Source: Rariglobus hedericola (GTDB lineage Bacteria; Verrucomicrobiota; Verrucomicrobiia; Opitutales; Opitutaceae). From it: a stretch of 64,000 nt of DNA. Below are positions 8,107-16,720 of this stretch, piece by piece (the stretch's first letter is position 1; every line of letters begins with the position of its first letter). A program made the translations under genes and the position numbers. Under the pieces are notes generated by a model. The model saw nothing but the letters and a program-made list of their open reading frames with translations. It was not told the DNA's origin and made no database searches. The DNA lies in assembly GCF_007559335.1 (NCBI RefSeq), contig NZ_VMBG01000001.1:1550001-1614000 (forward strand), in the 5' to 3' direction.

Positions 8107-8268
8107 ATGACTCGCGCACCGTTCAAACGATTCTCTGGTTTCTTCCAACGCTTCGGTTGTTTCTCCCGGCGCGATTCTTTGATCGCGAATTTCAACCGCA
8201 TCCTGAAAGCACGCTATCCGGATCTCGCCCCGTTGCCGCGTTTCGGCAAAAACTCAGTTGCCCGATGA
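8107..8268 (+). CDS. Possible small basic protein, 53 aa, coupled to the fucosyltransferase-like gene
   Basis: A 53-codon frame (ATG at 8107, 13 bp after the previous stop) ends with a TGA that overlaps the ATG of the next gene in an ATGA arrangement at 8265-8268. The product would be basic and aromatic (FKRFSGFFQRFGCFSRR). Overlap of this kind suggests translational coupling, but the peptide matches nothing I know. The frame could be chance in this GC-rich DNA. Confidence 0.35.
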   Translation: MTRAPFKRFSGFFQRFGCFSRRDSLIANFNRILKARYPDLAPLPRFGKNSVAR

Positions 8269-9260
8269 ACGCTCCTTCGCCGTCCACTCCCCCGCCGCGC
8301 CGTCGGCGCTCACCATTGCCCGAGCCTGGGGTGCGCGACCGCCTGCTGGTCATCCGTCACCGCAGTGACACGCTCGGAGGCTGGTTGAGCAAACAGCAGG
8401 GACTTTTCTCGGAGTTTTTCGCCGTGCTGGGCGCATTGCATTACGCCGAGCGCAACGGCGCCGCCGGCGTGCGTATCGAATTCACTTCAAAACTCTATCG
8501 AGATCCGGCCCGCGACACCAACTGGTGGGGATATTTTTTTGAGCCGGTCATGTGGCTGGGCGAACCCCGCCCCGGTGCCCGCAAGGTGCATTGCAACGGC
8601 TGGCATCGCTTCGGTCCGCACGCATGGAACGAATCGTGGACCACGTTGAGCATCCCCGGCAACACCGCCCTGCAGCCCTACCCGATCAACGCCGAACACG
8701 AGGTGCGCGAAGTCAACCGGCTCACCGCGCGCCACATTCGTGTCCGCCCCGAATGGACGGCCCGCGTCGACGAGTTTTTATCCGCGCACACGCAGCCGTC
8801 CGACTTCCTGATCGGCGTCCACTATCGCGGCACGGACAAAATTAACGTCTTCCCCTATCGTTCTCCCGACTACAGCGTCTACGCCGAGCAAATCGACCGA
8901 GTGCTCGCCCGACACCAGCCGCAATCGTGGCGACTGTTTGTTGCCACCGACGAAACCGAATTCGCCGACTGGGCCGCGGCCCGCTACGGCGATCGCGTGA
9001 TCTCGCTCTCAGATGCACCGCGCCTTTCCGCCAGCGATCCGGATGGACGCAAGAACGGCACGCATAAAAATCTTTCGCTATCCGGCGTCGTCAAGGGCGG
9101 CACCGCGGTGCTCGACTGCCTGCTGCTCTCACGTTGCCATCATCTCATTAAAAATCGTTCGAGCCTGTCCGACATCTCACTCGCTTTCAACGCGGCCTTG
9201 CCGTGGACCTTCATCCTCGACGACACCCTCGTCCACGAGGGAACCGGCATCAGTTCTTGA
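8265..9260 (+). CDS. Fucosyltransferase-like protein (NodZ/FUT8-type GT-B fold)
   Basis: 331 residues. Residues 184-192 (GVHYRGTDK) form the HxRxTDK-type motif I that contacts GDP-fucose in alpha-1,6-fucosyltransferases (NodZ, FUT8) and O-fucosyltransferases. Later segments fit motifs II and III: FVATDETEFADW near residue 227 and a C-terminal Ser/Asp stretch (NRSSLSDISLAFN). The family adds fucose to N-acetylglucosamine or other sugars. The ATG at 8265 is chosen because the N-terminal residues 1-25 (Pro/Arg-rich) precede the first strand. Its stop codon overlaps the tail of the convergent gene at 9250 by 11 bp. The donor sugar is inferred only from motif I. Confidence 0.72.
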   Translation: MNAPSPSTPPPRRRRSPLPEPGVRDRLLVIRHRSDTLGGWLSKQQGLFSEFFAVLGALHYAERNGAAGVRIEFTSKLYRDPARDTNWWGYFFEPVMWLGEPRPGARKVHCNGWHRFGPHAWNESWTTLSIPGNTALQPYPINAEHEVREVNRLTARHIRVRPEWTARVDEFLSAHTQPSDFLIGVHYRGTDKINVFPYRSPDYSVYAEQIDRVLARHQPQSWRLFVATDETEFADWAAARYGDRVISLSDAPRLSASDPDGRKNGTHKNLSLSGVVKGGTAVLDCLLLSRCHHLIKNRSSLSDISLAFNAALPWTFILDDTLVHEGTGISS

Positions 9261-10272
9261 CCGCATCGTTGACGACCACCGCCGGCGGATTCAGCCAGCG
9301 CCAATGATGCCCGAACACCATCAGCATGCCGCCGGTTGAGCGCACGACGCGGGAAGCCAGGTAAGCCGCCGCACCCCAGGCCCACACCATCGAGGGCACC
9401 CCGCACAGCGAGACGCCGAGCATCAAGATCGGCACCACAAAATCCGGCCACGGCCGTTTCGTTCCGAGCAAGTGCCCCGCGATCACACGGCCTGTGTAAT
9501 CGGCTCCGTGGAGCGTCAACAGGAGCGCCGTCTCCCACCACGTCACATCGAAATACAAACCCCGCGCGCACAGCAACGCGCTCATGAGAGCATAGGCCGC
9601 CAGTCCGGCTGGCAGTCGCTTGATACGCAGCACGCAGGCGGCCGAGGTCATCACACTTCCGATCGCACCGGCGATCATCACGCACTCGAACACCGTGCGC
9701 CCGCCCACCAGCGGCGCGTGCCACCACTCCGCCGCACCCGGCCAGCACCAGCTCGCGAAAAACACCAGCGTGAGCAACATGGCCTCGAGGGGCCCGGTCA
9801 GCCCGAAATAGAGCTCCTTGCGCTCCCTTTCCTCGGCCATCGTCGCCGCACCGGCCATCAACACCGCCCACAGCACGATGAGGCACACGGCCGAGTCGGC
9901 GCGGCCTGCCACCAGAAACATGACCACCACCGCGATCGCCCCGTGAAAAACATCGGTGAAATGATCTAGGTATTCACCGAGCGGACTGCTCGTGCCCGTG
10001 CGCCGCGAATGCATGCCGTCCGCATGGTCGTAGATCACATAACCGGCCATCAAAATCAAAAAGGCGGGCGCCAGCACCGCAGCGTTATCCGCCGCCAGCG
10101 CCATCGCCAGCATCACCCACATGCAAGCCGAGGATCCCAGCGTCAGCAGATTGGCCGGCACCGCCGGCGGCATCCAAACGACGAACCAATGCACAAAATA
10201 ACGGCAGAACGGACGCACCAGCAACGAGCGGTCCACGCAAGTGTAGCTGTAGGTCGGCACGTCTGAACGCAT
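9250..10272 (-). CDS. CDP-alcohol phosphotransferase resembling choline/ethanolamine phosphotransferases
   Basis: 340 residues, multi-pass membrane protein. The CDP-alcohol motif is complete: D82, D85-G86, R90, G99, D103 and D107 with exact D-x2-DG-x3-R-x8-G-x3-D-x3-D spacing; the usual Ala before the Arg is Ser. The local sequence SRRTGTSSPLGEYLDH is notably like the RRT-x-SSPLGE-x2-DH stretch of eukaryotic CEPT1/EPT1 and unlike PgsA or PssA. About eight hydrophobic segments follow. Likely role: transfer of a phospho-alcohol (ethanolamine, choline or similar) from a CDP-alcohol to a lipid or glycan-lipid acceptor. The gene is monocistronic, with a recognisable promoter at 10310-10339, and overlaps the fucosyltransferase-like gene tail to tail. 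Confidence 0.78.
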   Translation of the reverse strand: MRSDVPTYSYTCVDRSLLVRPFCRYFVHWFVVWMPPAVPANLLTLGSSACMWVMLAMALAADNAAVLAPAFLILMAGYVIYDHADGMHSRRTGTSSPLGEYLDHFTDVFHGAIAVVVMFLVAGRADSAVCLIVLWAVLMAGAATMAEERERKELYFGLTGPLEAMLLTLVFFASWCWPGAAEWWHAPLVGGRTVFECVMIAGAIGSVMTSAACVLRIKRLPAGLAAYALMSALLCARGLYFDVTWWETALLLTLHGADYTGRVIAGHLLGTKRPWPDFVVPILMLGVSLCGVPSMVWAWGAAAYLASRVVRSTGGMLMVFGHHWRWLNPPAVVVNDAVKN

Positions 10273-10309
10273 GGCTCGTAATGGGACTGATTCCCGATAT
10301 CGTGTCGCT

Positions 10310-10339
10310 ACTATAATACTGCACTTTCTGACCTGTTAA
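10310..10339 (-). promoter_or_regulatory. Sigma-70-like promoter for the CDP-alcohol phosphotransferase gene
   Basis: On the minus strand TTAACA (10334-10339) and TATAGT (10310-10315) are separated by 18 nt, each one mismatch from consensus. The start would fall near 10303, about 30 nt before the ATG at 10272. The same A/T-rich patch also reads TATAAT (10312-10317) on the plus strand, towards the gene at 10394, although no good -35 box accompanies it. Confidence 0.5.
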
Positions 10340-10354
10340 AAACGAATCCGCAAT

Positions 10355-10369
10355 GGTTCGAAACGAACC
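10355..10369. repeat. Short dyad, possible operator
   Basis: GGTTCG (10355-10360) and CGAACC (10364-10369) flank AAA. The dyad lies just outside the -35 box of the minus-strand promoter and 25 bp before the plus-strand ATG at 10394. A regulator bound here could affect both divergent genes. Confidence 0.4.
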
Positions 10370-10393
10370 GCGCCACATCCTTGGCTTTCAGCG

Positions 10394-11275
10394 ATGATCT
10401 CTCTACTCCGACACATTCACGGCACATTTCTTTCCGGTTGGTGGCGCTGGCAGAAAGAACACTATGATGTTTTCGCCGGTCCGCAGAAAGGCCCCCTGTC
10501 ACGCGTGCGGGCTCCGTTCGGATGCTACTTTGCCGATCCCTTTCTTCATTTTCATGCGGGTGAATACTGGCTCCTGATGGAACAGTTTTTGTATTCAAAA
10601 AACCGCGGGCGTCTCGTGGCGCGACGGGCATCCGGCGGTCCCGTGATCCCCATCACACTCGCCGGACCGGGCCATGCGTCCTTCCCCTGCGTCTTCGAAG
10701 AGGGCGGACACCTTTACCTCATCCCCGAGACCGGCAACACCGGCACGCTCGACCTCTATATTTGCGAACGTTTTCCCGATCAATGGCGGCTCGTGCGCCG
10801 GCTGGCCGACAACCTGGATGCCGCTGACACCGTGCCGCTCCGCCATGCCGGACGTTGGTGGTTGCTCACCTCGATCCGCCGGTCGCGCGCCGATGACGGA
10901 CATCGTTCCTGGGCAATTTTCCACACGGACAATCTCCTCACCGGCGAATTGATCCCGCATCCGGTGAACGACGAACGCCGCCACGCCGAATCGCCTTTCT
11001 CCGCCGGCCGCAACGCCGGAGCGGTCATCCCCATGCCCGATGGCCGCCTGCTGCGCCCGTTTCACGACAGCCACCGTTACTACGGTGAAAACCTGGGCTG
11101 GACGCGAATCGACATGCTTACGCCGTCCACATTTATCGAGACCGTGCTCACCGAAACACCGGTGGAATTTACGGCTTTGCCGAAGCTCCCGCTGCACCAT
11201 GTTTCCACTCATTCGGGATGGATGGCCTGCGACACCCGCAATCGCATCCCCTACGGAATCAATCGCGGGAAATAA
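10394..11275 (+). CDS. GINT1 N-terminal-domain-like beta-propeller protein
   Basis: 293 residues, predicted five-bladed beta-propeller. Repeated blade motifs are visible: GCYFADPFLHFHAGEYWLLME, HASFPCVFEEGGHLYLIPE, and a late blade with RNAGAVIPMPDGRLLRPFHD. This is the pattern of the domain found at the N-terminus of plant glucosamine inositolphosphorylceramide transferase 1 and, alone, in bacterial polysaccharide loci; it is distantly related to GH43-type propellers. The plant protein's catalytic GT64 domain is absent here, so activity cannot be assumed. It might bind or modify a glycan. The 3' end overlaps the convergent membrane gene by 17 bp. Confidence 0.65.
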   Translation: MISLLRHIHGTFLSGWWRWQKEHYDVFAGPQKGPLSRVRAPFGCYFADPFLHFHAGEYWLLMEQFLYSKNRGRLVARRASGGPVIPITLAGPGHASFPCVFEEGGHLYLIPETGNTGTLDLYICERFPDQWRLVRRLADNLDAADTVPLRHAGRWWLLTSIRRSRADDGHRSWAIFHTDNLLTGELIPHPVNDERRHAESPFSAGRNAGAVIPMPDGRLLRPFHDSHRYYGENLGWTRIDMLTPSTFIETVLTETPVEFTALPKLPLHHVSTHSGWMACDTRNRIPYGINRGK

Positions 11276-11945
11276 GCGTCGCCTCGCCTCTCGACTTCCA
11301 GCGCCGGCGGAACAACCGCACGGCGATCACCAAAACGATCAGCAGGCCCGCCCCCGCGGCCGCCGGCGCGAAACGACCACTTAAAAGTCCCTGGCCAAAT
11401 ATCACCCCAGCGCATACCCAGGGCAGCGCAACCAGCGCGGACAACAGCAGGTAGATCGCGAACGGCGTCCTTGCCAGCGCGAGCAGGCAGCTACCCAAAA
11501 TCATCGGTGGTCCGGGCAGCACTCTCACCAGCATGACCACGCTCACGGCATTGGCGGGCGTCACTTGGGGAACCTTGTAACCGCGACCGTGCAACAACCG
11601 CTCCACCATCGGTCGCAGGGCATACCTTGCTACCACATAGCTCAGCGAAAGCTGCACCAGCACCGCAACCATGCACGCCGCGATGACGCCCGGCACCGTG
11701 AGCTGTCCGGCAAACAACTCGCCCGCGGGCACCGTGAACCAGGCCAGCGGCAACGGCAGCAAGGCCATCGCCACAAAATACGGAACCGGTCCGGCCGCGC
11801 GGATCGTTTCGATTCCCCCGCCCGCCACGCTCTTCAGCTCGGCACGAAATATCCACACCACGGCCGCGACCACCAAGGCGAGGACGATGCCAGCGATCAG
11901 CCTGCGGGACGGACTGCCTGGGACAGGCTGCGAATGGTTCGACAT
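11259..11945 (-). CDS. TVP38/TMEM64 (VTT, DedA-like) membrane protein
   Basis: 228 residues with five to six hydrophobic segments. The core VTT pattern is visible: a re-entrant region with PAGELFAGQLTVPG near residue 73, then VVMLVRVLPGPPMILGS near residue 135, equivalent to the family's F-x-x-R-x-x-P-x-x-P/G motif. DedA and TVP38 proteins are undecaprenyl-phosphate or phospholipid scramblase/flippase candidates in the inner membrane. In this neighbourhood of lipid and glycan genes a lipid-carrier role fits. It is monocistronic, starts from ATG 11945 and overlaps the propeller gene tail to tail. Confidence 0.75.
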   Translation of the reverse strand: MSNHSQPVPGSPSRRLIAGIVLALVVAAVVWIFRAELKSVAGGGIETIRAAGPVPYFVAMALLPLPLAWFTVPAGELFAGQLTVPGVIAACMVAVLVQLSLSYVVARYALRPMVERLLHGRGYKVPQVTPANAVSVVMLVRVLPGPPMILGSCLLALARTPFAIYLLLSALVALPWVCAGVIFGQGLLSGRFAPAAAGAGLLIVLVIAVRLFRRRWKSRGEATLISRD

Positions 11946-12046
11946 GCGTTCGGTCAGCCTGCCCCGGCCGGATGGCTCGTCAAGTTGCGCGCAAAAACAC
12001 TGGCCTCCGCCGGACGTTTCTGACGCGCTCGCCCGTGTTGCCCGCC

Positions 12047-12964
12047 ATGTCCACTCCCGACTCCTCCATCGACGTCGTCTACACCTGGGTCGATGGCACG
12101 CGTCCCGATTATCTGGAGCAGCTGGGCCGTCACGCCAAAGGCACGCGCGATCTCAACCCCGAGCGTTACCGCGATGCTTACGACTGCCTGCGCCACAGCC
12201 TGCGCTCTCTAGAACTGCACGCGCCTTGGGTGCGCAACGTCTACCTCGTCACCTGTCGCCCCCAAGTGCCCGCGTGGCTGCGAATCGATCACCCGCGTCT
12301 GCGTATCGTGCACCACGACGAGATCATGTCGGCCGATGTCGCCCAGCCCACTTTCAACAGCAACGTCATCGAGTGCTCTCTCCATAAACTGCCGGGCATC
12401 TCGAAGCGTTTCATCTATTTCAACGACGACTACTTCCTCGGCTCCCCGGCCACTCTGGAGGATTTTCAAACCGCCGACGGTCGCATCAAAATCTTTGGCA
12501 CCCTCGTCGGCGAACGCGCCCGCCGACTCGTTTACGAAAAACAACCCGTCTACTTCGGCTTGGTTGAACACGGTCCCATCCTTATCGACTGCGATGAATG
12601 GGCCGAGATGCAGCGGCTCGTTTACGATGAATTAAAGGGGTTCCTTCAGCACCGCTTTCGCACGCCCGCCGATTTTCGCCCGGAGCGGCTCTACCGCTGG
12701 CACCTTTTAACGCACCGCCGCGCACAGACGCGGATCGTCCCGTTCTGGGAATACCTGCGCCATTCCGCGTTTCACAAGATCAAGCCCGGTCCCGCCCGCC
12801 AGCGGCTCCTGCTCGATCGCATCGCCCGCCGCCGTCCGCGCTTCCTCTGCCTCAACGATGACCTCGGTTTCCCCGCCGATCCCGCAGTGATTGCGGAGGT
12901 CCGGTCATTTCTCGCCCGGATGTTTCCTCAACCTTCGTCGTTCGAGACCGGCGCACCTTCGTAA
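12047..12964 (+). CDS. Stealth-family sugar-phosphate transferase
   Basis: 305 residues. Conserved region 1 IDVVYTWVDG lies at residues 8-17. Region 2 lies at 102-132 and includes NVIECSLHKLPG followed by FIYFNDDYFLG. A late CLNDDLG near residue 270 fits region 4. These are the defining blocks of Stealth proteins, which include capsular polysaccharide phosphotransferases and the catalytic part of human GlcNAc-1-phosphotransferase. Members move a sugar-1-phosphate from a UDP-sugar to a glycan hydroxyl. The ATG at 12047 is chosen because region 1 begins directly after it; an earlier start adds a basic tail without homology. The last 37 bp overlap the convergent glycosyltransferase gene. Confidence 0.85.
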   Translation: MSTPDSSIDVVYTWVDGTRPDYLEQLGRHAKGTRDLNPERYRDAYDCLRHSLRSLELHAPWVRNVYLVTCRPQVPAWLRIDHPRLRIVHHDEIMSADVAQPTFNSNVIECSLHKLPGISKRFIYFNDDYFLGSPATLEDFQTADGRIKIFGTLVGERARRLVYEKQPVYFGLVEHGPILIDCDEWAEMQRLVYDELKGFLQHRFRTPADFRPERLYRWHLLTHRRAQTRIVPFWEYLRHSAFHKIKPGPARQRLLLDRIARRRPRFLCLNDDLGFPADPAVIAEVRSFLARMFPQPSSFETGAPS

Positions 12965-14001
12965 ATTCTCAACAACCTCTCCACGCCGCGGTTCCAGTCG
13001 TAGCGCGACGCCACTTCGCGGGCTCGGTCCGCACACGCGGCATACGCCGCCGCATACGCGGTCACCGCGCGCAATGCCTCCGCCAGTGCCGCGGCGTCTC
13101 CCGCCGTCACCAGCCTCCCCGTCCCCGTGCCATCAAGCCAGTCCGCGTATCCACGGATTCGTGACGCCACCACCGGCACGCCGTGAGCCAGCGCCTCCAG
13201 CGCTACCAGCCCGAAACTCTCGCCACCTCTCGACGGAACCGCGCATACATCTGCCGCGGCATACGCCGCCGACAACTCGGCCGCACTGACTTCACCGCGC
13301 GCCGTGGCCGGCCCGACCGCATCGAGCGTGAACGCTCCCGGGGTTTCCGCATCGAGGCGGCGCATCGCCTCTTTCAACACATCGAAGCCTTTGCGCGGTT
13401 CATCGGCGCGTCCGACAAACAGCACCCGCACCGGCCGGCCCGCCGCCCGCGACGGGCGCATCGCCGCGGCATCAGGCAACCGCACACCGTTGGGCACGAC
13501 CGCAAACGGCCGCGGATGCCAGCGTGTCGCGAACTCCCGAGCCGAAGCTGAGACCGCGACCCGCGCATCCAGCCGGCGGTTGACCCACCGGCACCACGGC
13601 CACGCCCACAGGTATCCGCGACTCGTTTCAGAATAAGTATGAAACGTGCCCACCGTTCGCGCCCCACCCGCATGGATCAGCGCGAAGGTGTTCAGCGTCG
13701 GCAAAAACGGTTCCTGCAGATGAATGACATCCGGACGAAAATCGCGGATTAGCCGCTTCACCTCTGTCCCGATACCCAAGTCCAGGGTTACCCGGCTGCG
13801 CGCACCGTTGAGCGCGCCAACCCAGATGCGCCCGATACGATGGATGGAAGGGTTCGCGATTTCGGGTGTTTCCGCCGATGACGGCCCGATCAGGCGGACC
13901 TCGATCCCCTTCCGCAGGAGCGTTTCAAGCAGATCGAGCGCGTGGCGGTTTACCCCTCCGGGAACCGCAAGATCGTAAGGAGTCGTGAGGAGGACGCGCA
14001 T
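12928..14001 (-). CDS. Glycosyltransferase family 4 (GT-B)
   Basis: 357 residues. An N-terminal GGVNRHALDLLETLL (acceptor-domain helix), LHLQEPFLP-like strand, then PNGVRLPD and VGRADEPRKGFDVL (start of the donor domain) and ESFGLVALEALAHGVPVVAS, the E-x7-E motif region of retaining GT4 enzymes such as PimA and WaaG. Such enzymes use nucleotide sugars (UDP-Glc, GDP-Man and others) to extend lipid-linked glycans at the cytoplasmic face. The similarity in layout to mannosyltransferases acting on phosphatidylinositol is worth noting in this context but cannot be claimed. The start at 14001 begins the first beta-strand; an in-frame start at 14031 is less likely. Confidence 0.88.
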   Translation of the reverse strand: MRVLLTTPYDLAVPGGVNRHALDLLETLLRKGIEVRLIGPSSAETPEIANPSIHRIGRIWVGALNGARSRVTLDLGIGTEVKRLIRDFRPDVIHLQEPFLPTLNTFALIHAGGARTVGTFHTYSETSRGYLWAWPWCRWVNRRLDARVAVSASAREFATRWHPRPFAVVPNGVRLPDAAAMRPSRAAGRPVRVLFVGRADEPRKGFDVLKEAMRRLDAETPGAFTLDAVGPATARGEVSAAELSAAYAAADVCAVPSRGGESFGLVALEALAHGVPVVASRIRGYADWLDGTGTGRLVTAGDAAALAEALRAVTAYAAAYAACADRAREVASRYDWNRGVERLLRIYEGAPVSNDEG

Positions 14002-14202
14002 GATCGCAGAATGGCGCAGAGTGGTGCACAACCTGTCCTCGAAGAAAGCTGAAAACCATTTCTCCTCCCAAGATCACCTTTCAATCGCATTGACAGGACC
14101 GGCAGGCGACTTGCTGATGACCGTCCTCTAAGTCTCCCTAACGCGGTGCAATCATACGGCTTTAAGGCGATTCGACACATCCAGCCCTCCGCTCCTGTTA
14201 TC

Positions 14203-15750
14203 GTGACTTTTACTCTGCGCCACCTCCCGTTTGCGATCTGCGTGCTGATGTCTCCACTGGCCGCCCAGACTGCGGAATCACCGCCCGTAATTACCCGGCC
14301 CGGCCTTTCTCTGCGCGATGCACTCACCGCTTCTCTGCGCGACAATCCCGCCCTCCGTGTCAATGAAACCGTGATCGAGCAGCGCTCCGGCTTCCTCGAT
14401 CAAACCGCCGGCGCCTTTGACTGGAATACGTTCGCCACCGTCGCCGCCACCGAGAACCGCACGCCGCTGGCTCCCGTGATCCCGGGCAGCACCCCGACCG
14501 CCCATTCACACGGCCTCACTTATACCGCCGGTGTTTCCCGCCTGTTGCGCAACGGCGTCGTTCTCCGTCCCAATGCCGCCGTCAGCGTGGACGACCAGGT
14601 TTCCCCCGTCTCCTCCGCCGCCGGCCGGTCCAGCGTCAACTTTGAGATTCTCGTCCCGCTCCTGCGCGGTCTTGGTCGCGACAGCACTGGCGCCGTGGAG
14701 GCCGCCGCCCGCGGCGATGTGAAAGTCGCCAAGCTTCTCTACCAGCACGCACTCTCGACGCAGGCCTTCAACACCGCCGTCAGCTACTGGTCGAGCCGCG
14801 CCGCCGACGACGCCTATCTCGTGCAACGCGACGTCGAACGCTCCGCCGCCCGCCTCGTCGAATCGACCAAGGTCCTCGTCGACAGCCGCATCTTTCCGCC
14901 TGCCTACCTGTTGCAAGCCGAGGCCAACCTTCGCGAAAAACGCACCGTGCGCATCAACGCGGAACTCGAATCGCGCTCCGCCCGTTTCACGCTCGGCCAG
15001 CAACTCGGCCTCGCCCCCGAACAGATCGCCGAGACTCCTGCGCCCAACGATGGGTTTCCTCCGGTCACCGAAGCCGGCGCACTCACCTCGGACGCGATGC
15101 GCACGCCGATGATCCGCCGCGCCTTGGTCGCGCGCGCCGATTACGTTGCCTCCCAAGAGAGCCTCGTTCCGCTCAACCTCCTTGCCCGTCAGGCGCAGAT
15201 CGATCTCAAGCCCCGCCTCGACCTCACCGTCAGCGCCGGCTACCGCGGCCTGAGCAACGATGACAACGCGACCGACCCGCTTCGTGAACGCATGACCGGC
15301 GGCAACGGCCTCGTCGGCCTCTCCCTCGACTGGCCTTTTAACAACAGTTACCAGCGCGGCCTGCTGCGTGAACGCCGCGCCAACATCGCCCAAGTCGAAG
15401 CCCAGACCATCCAGCTTTCCCAGCTCATCGCCGGCCAGGTGCTTCTCGCCCTCGAACAAGTCCGCCTTCGCGCCGACGCCGTGCGCTCCGCCCAGGACAC
15501 GGTCGATCTCTCCAAGCGCGCGCTCGCCGCTCAATACGAGCAGCTCAAAACCGGCGACGGCACCATCCTCGATGTCATCAGCCTGGAAAACATCTCCTCC
15601 GGCGCCCGCATCCGCTACATCAACGCCCATGCGTCCTACGCCACCGCGCTCGCCCAGCTTCGCTTCACCCTCGGCTTGATCTTCAAGGAAACCGGCATCG
15701 CCGGCGCCAGCCTCTCCCTCGAAGACCTCACCACCCAGCCCGCCCTCTGA
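14203..15750 (+). CDS. TolC-family outer-membrane channel
   Basis: About 515 residues from the GTG at 14203, whose product begins with a signal peptide ending near PLAAQTAES; another GTG start in frame at 14146 would add 19 residues without a better signal. The body shows two long heptad-rich helical hairpins (for example LLRERRANIAQVEAQTIQLSQ and VRSAQDTVDLSKRALAAQYEQL) as in outer-membrane efflux proteins. It is the first gene of a five-gene run (TolC, DevB, DevC, DevC, DevA) spaced by 10-40 bp. It should be the outer-membrane exit duct for the ABC exporter encoded after it. Confidence 0.85.
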   Translation: MTFTLRHLPFAICVLMSPLAAQTAESPPVITRPGLSLRDALTASLRDNPALRVNETVIEQRSGFLDQTAGAFDWNTFATVAATENRTPLAPVIPGSTPTAHSHGLTYTAGVSRLLRNGVVLRPNAAVSVDDQVSPVSSAAGRSSVNFEILVPLLRGLGRDSTGAVEAAARGDVKVAKLLYQHALSTQAFNTAVSYWSSRAADDAYLVQRDVERSAARLVESTKVLVDSRIFPPAYLLQAEANLREKRTVRINAELESRSARFTLGQQLGLAPEQIAETPAPNDGFPPVTEAGALTSDAMRTPMIRRALVARADYVASQESLVPLNLLARQAQIDLKPRLDLTVSAGYRGLSNDDNATDPLRERMTGGNGLVGLSLDWPFNNSYQRGLLRERRANIAQVEAQTIQLSQLIAGQVLLALEQVRLRADAVRSAQDTVDLSKRALAAQYEQLKTGDGTILDVISLENISSGARIRYINAHASYATALAQLRFTLGLIFKETGIAGASLSLEDLTTQPAL

Positions 15751-15760
15751 TTTTTTCCCG

Positions 15761-16684
15761 ATGAAACACGCCTCCTTCCTGCGCCTCTCGCTTGCTTCCG
15801 TCCTGCTGGCCGCCGGCCTGCACGCCGCCGACACCGTCTCCGCCCTCGGACGGGTCCTCCCCAAATCCGGCATCATCGATCTCTCCGGACCTCCCGGCGA
15901 CACCGTGTCCGAAATTCTCGTGACCGAGGGCGACTGGGTGCAACCGGGCCAGCCGCTGGTCCGCCTTTCCTCCACCGCCGGTGCCGTCAACCGCCTCAAG
16001 CAAGCCGAGGCCGATCTCACCGCCACCCGCGCCAGCACCGCCAAGGATATCGAGATCGCCCGCGCCCGCCTCGCCACCGTCGCCACCGAAACCAAGTTCG
16101 CCCAAGGCCGCTACGACCGCATCGCCGCCGCCCGGGACAGCGAATTCGTTTCCCCCGACCAGATAGAGGACCGCACGCTCGGCAAACAGACCGCCGAGTT
16201 GAAACTCGCCCAGACCACCCAGAATCTCGACCTCGCTATCAACGAAGCCGCCAAAACCGTGCGTGCCGCCGAGGCCGATGTCGCCGCCGCCAAGGCCCAG
16301 CTCGCCGCCTCCGAGGTGCGTTCACCCATCAAGGCCCGCATCCTCAAGATCCGAGCCCGCGCCGGAGCCCCGGCCGGCGGCCGCGCCGAGTTGTTCAAGA
16401 TCGGCGACACCTCCGGCATGATCGTCGTCGCCGAGGTCTACGAGTCCGACATTCTCAAGGTGAAAGCCGGTCAGAAAGCCGTCGTCACTTCCTCCGCGCT
16501 CCCCAAGAAAATGACCGGCACCGTCATCGGCGTGAGCAACATCGTTTTCCGCAATAACATCGAGAGCATGGATCCCAACAGCACCACGCAGGGCCGCGTG
16601 GTCGAGGCGACCATCCGCATGGACGAGAACGAGCCGCTCGACCGCCTCGTGTTCCTGCAGGTCGACGTGAGCATCTCGCTCTGA
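15761..16684 (+). CDS. devB: DevB-like periplasmic adaptor (HlyD family)
   Basis: 307 residues with a signal peptide or N-terminal anchor at 1-22. After it comes SALGRVLPKSGIIDLSGP, the half-lipoyl motif typical of DevB adaptors, then EGDWVQPGQPLVRL. A long coiled coil follows (about residues 75-180) that would contact TolC. The second half-lipoyl (VRSPIKARILKIRARAGAP) and beta-barrel domain with VAEVYESDILKVKAGQ complete the family layout. It links the inner-membrane permeases to the TolC channel. It starts 10 bp after the TolC stop codon. In Anabaena the DevB homologue is needed for export of heterocyst glycolipids. Confidence 0.82.
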   Translation: MKHASFLRLSLASVLLAAGLHAADTVSALGRVLPKSGIIDLSGPPGDTVSEILVTEGDWVQPGQPLVRLSSTAGAVNRLKQAEADLTATRASTAKDIEIARARLATVATETKFAQGRYDRIAAARDSEFVSPDQIEDRTLGKQTAELKLAQTTQNLDLAINEAAKTVRAAEADVAAAKAQLAASEVRSPIKARILKIRARAGAPAGGRAELFKIGDTSGMIVVAEVYESDILKVKAGQKAVVTSSALPKKMTGTVIGVSNIVFRNNIESMDPNSTTQGRVVEATIRMDENEPLDRLVFLQVDVSISL

Positions 16685-16720
16685 GTTTTTCGCCCGGCCG
16701 TTCACGTCACTTCCTTGCCG

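Noticed and set aside
14090-14119. TTGACA at 14090-14095 as the -35 box of a promoter for the exporter operon
   Set aside because: The -35 is perfect but there is no acceptable -10 hexamer 16-18 nt downstream (only GCTGAT/CTGATG).
14506-16095. 529-codon open frame on the minus strand opposite the TolC and DevB genes
   Set aside because: Crosses the boundary of two well-supported genes and has no motif; shadow of high-GC third positions.
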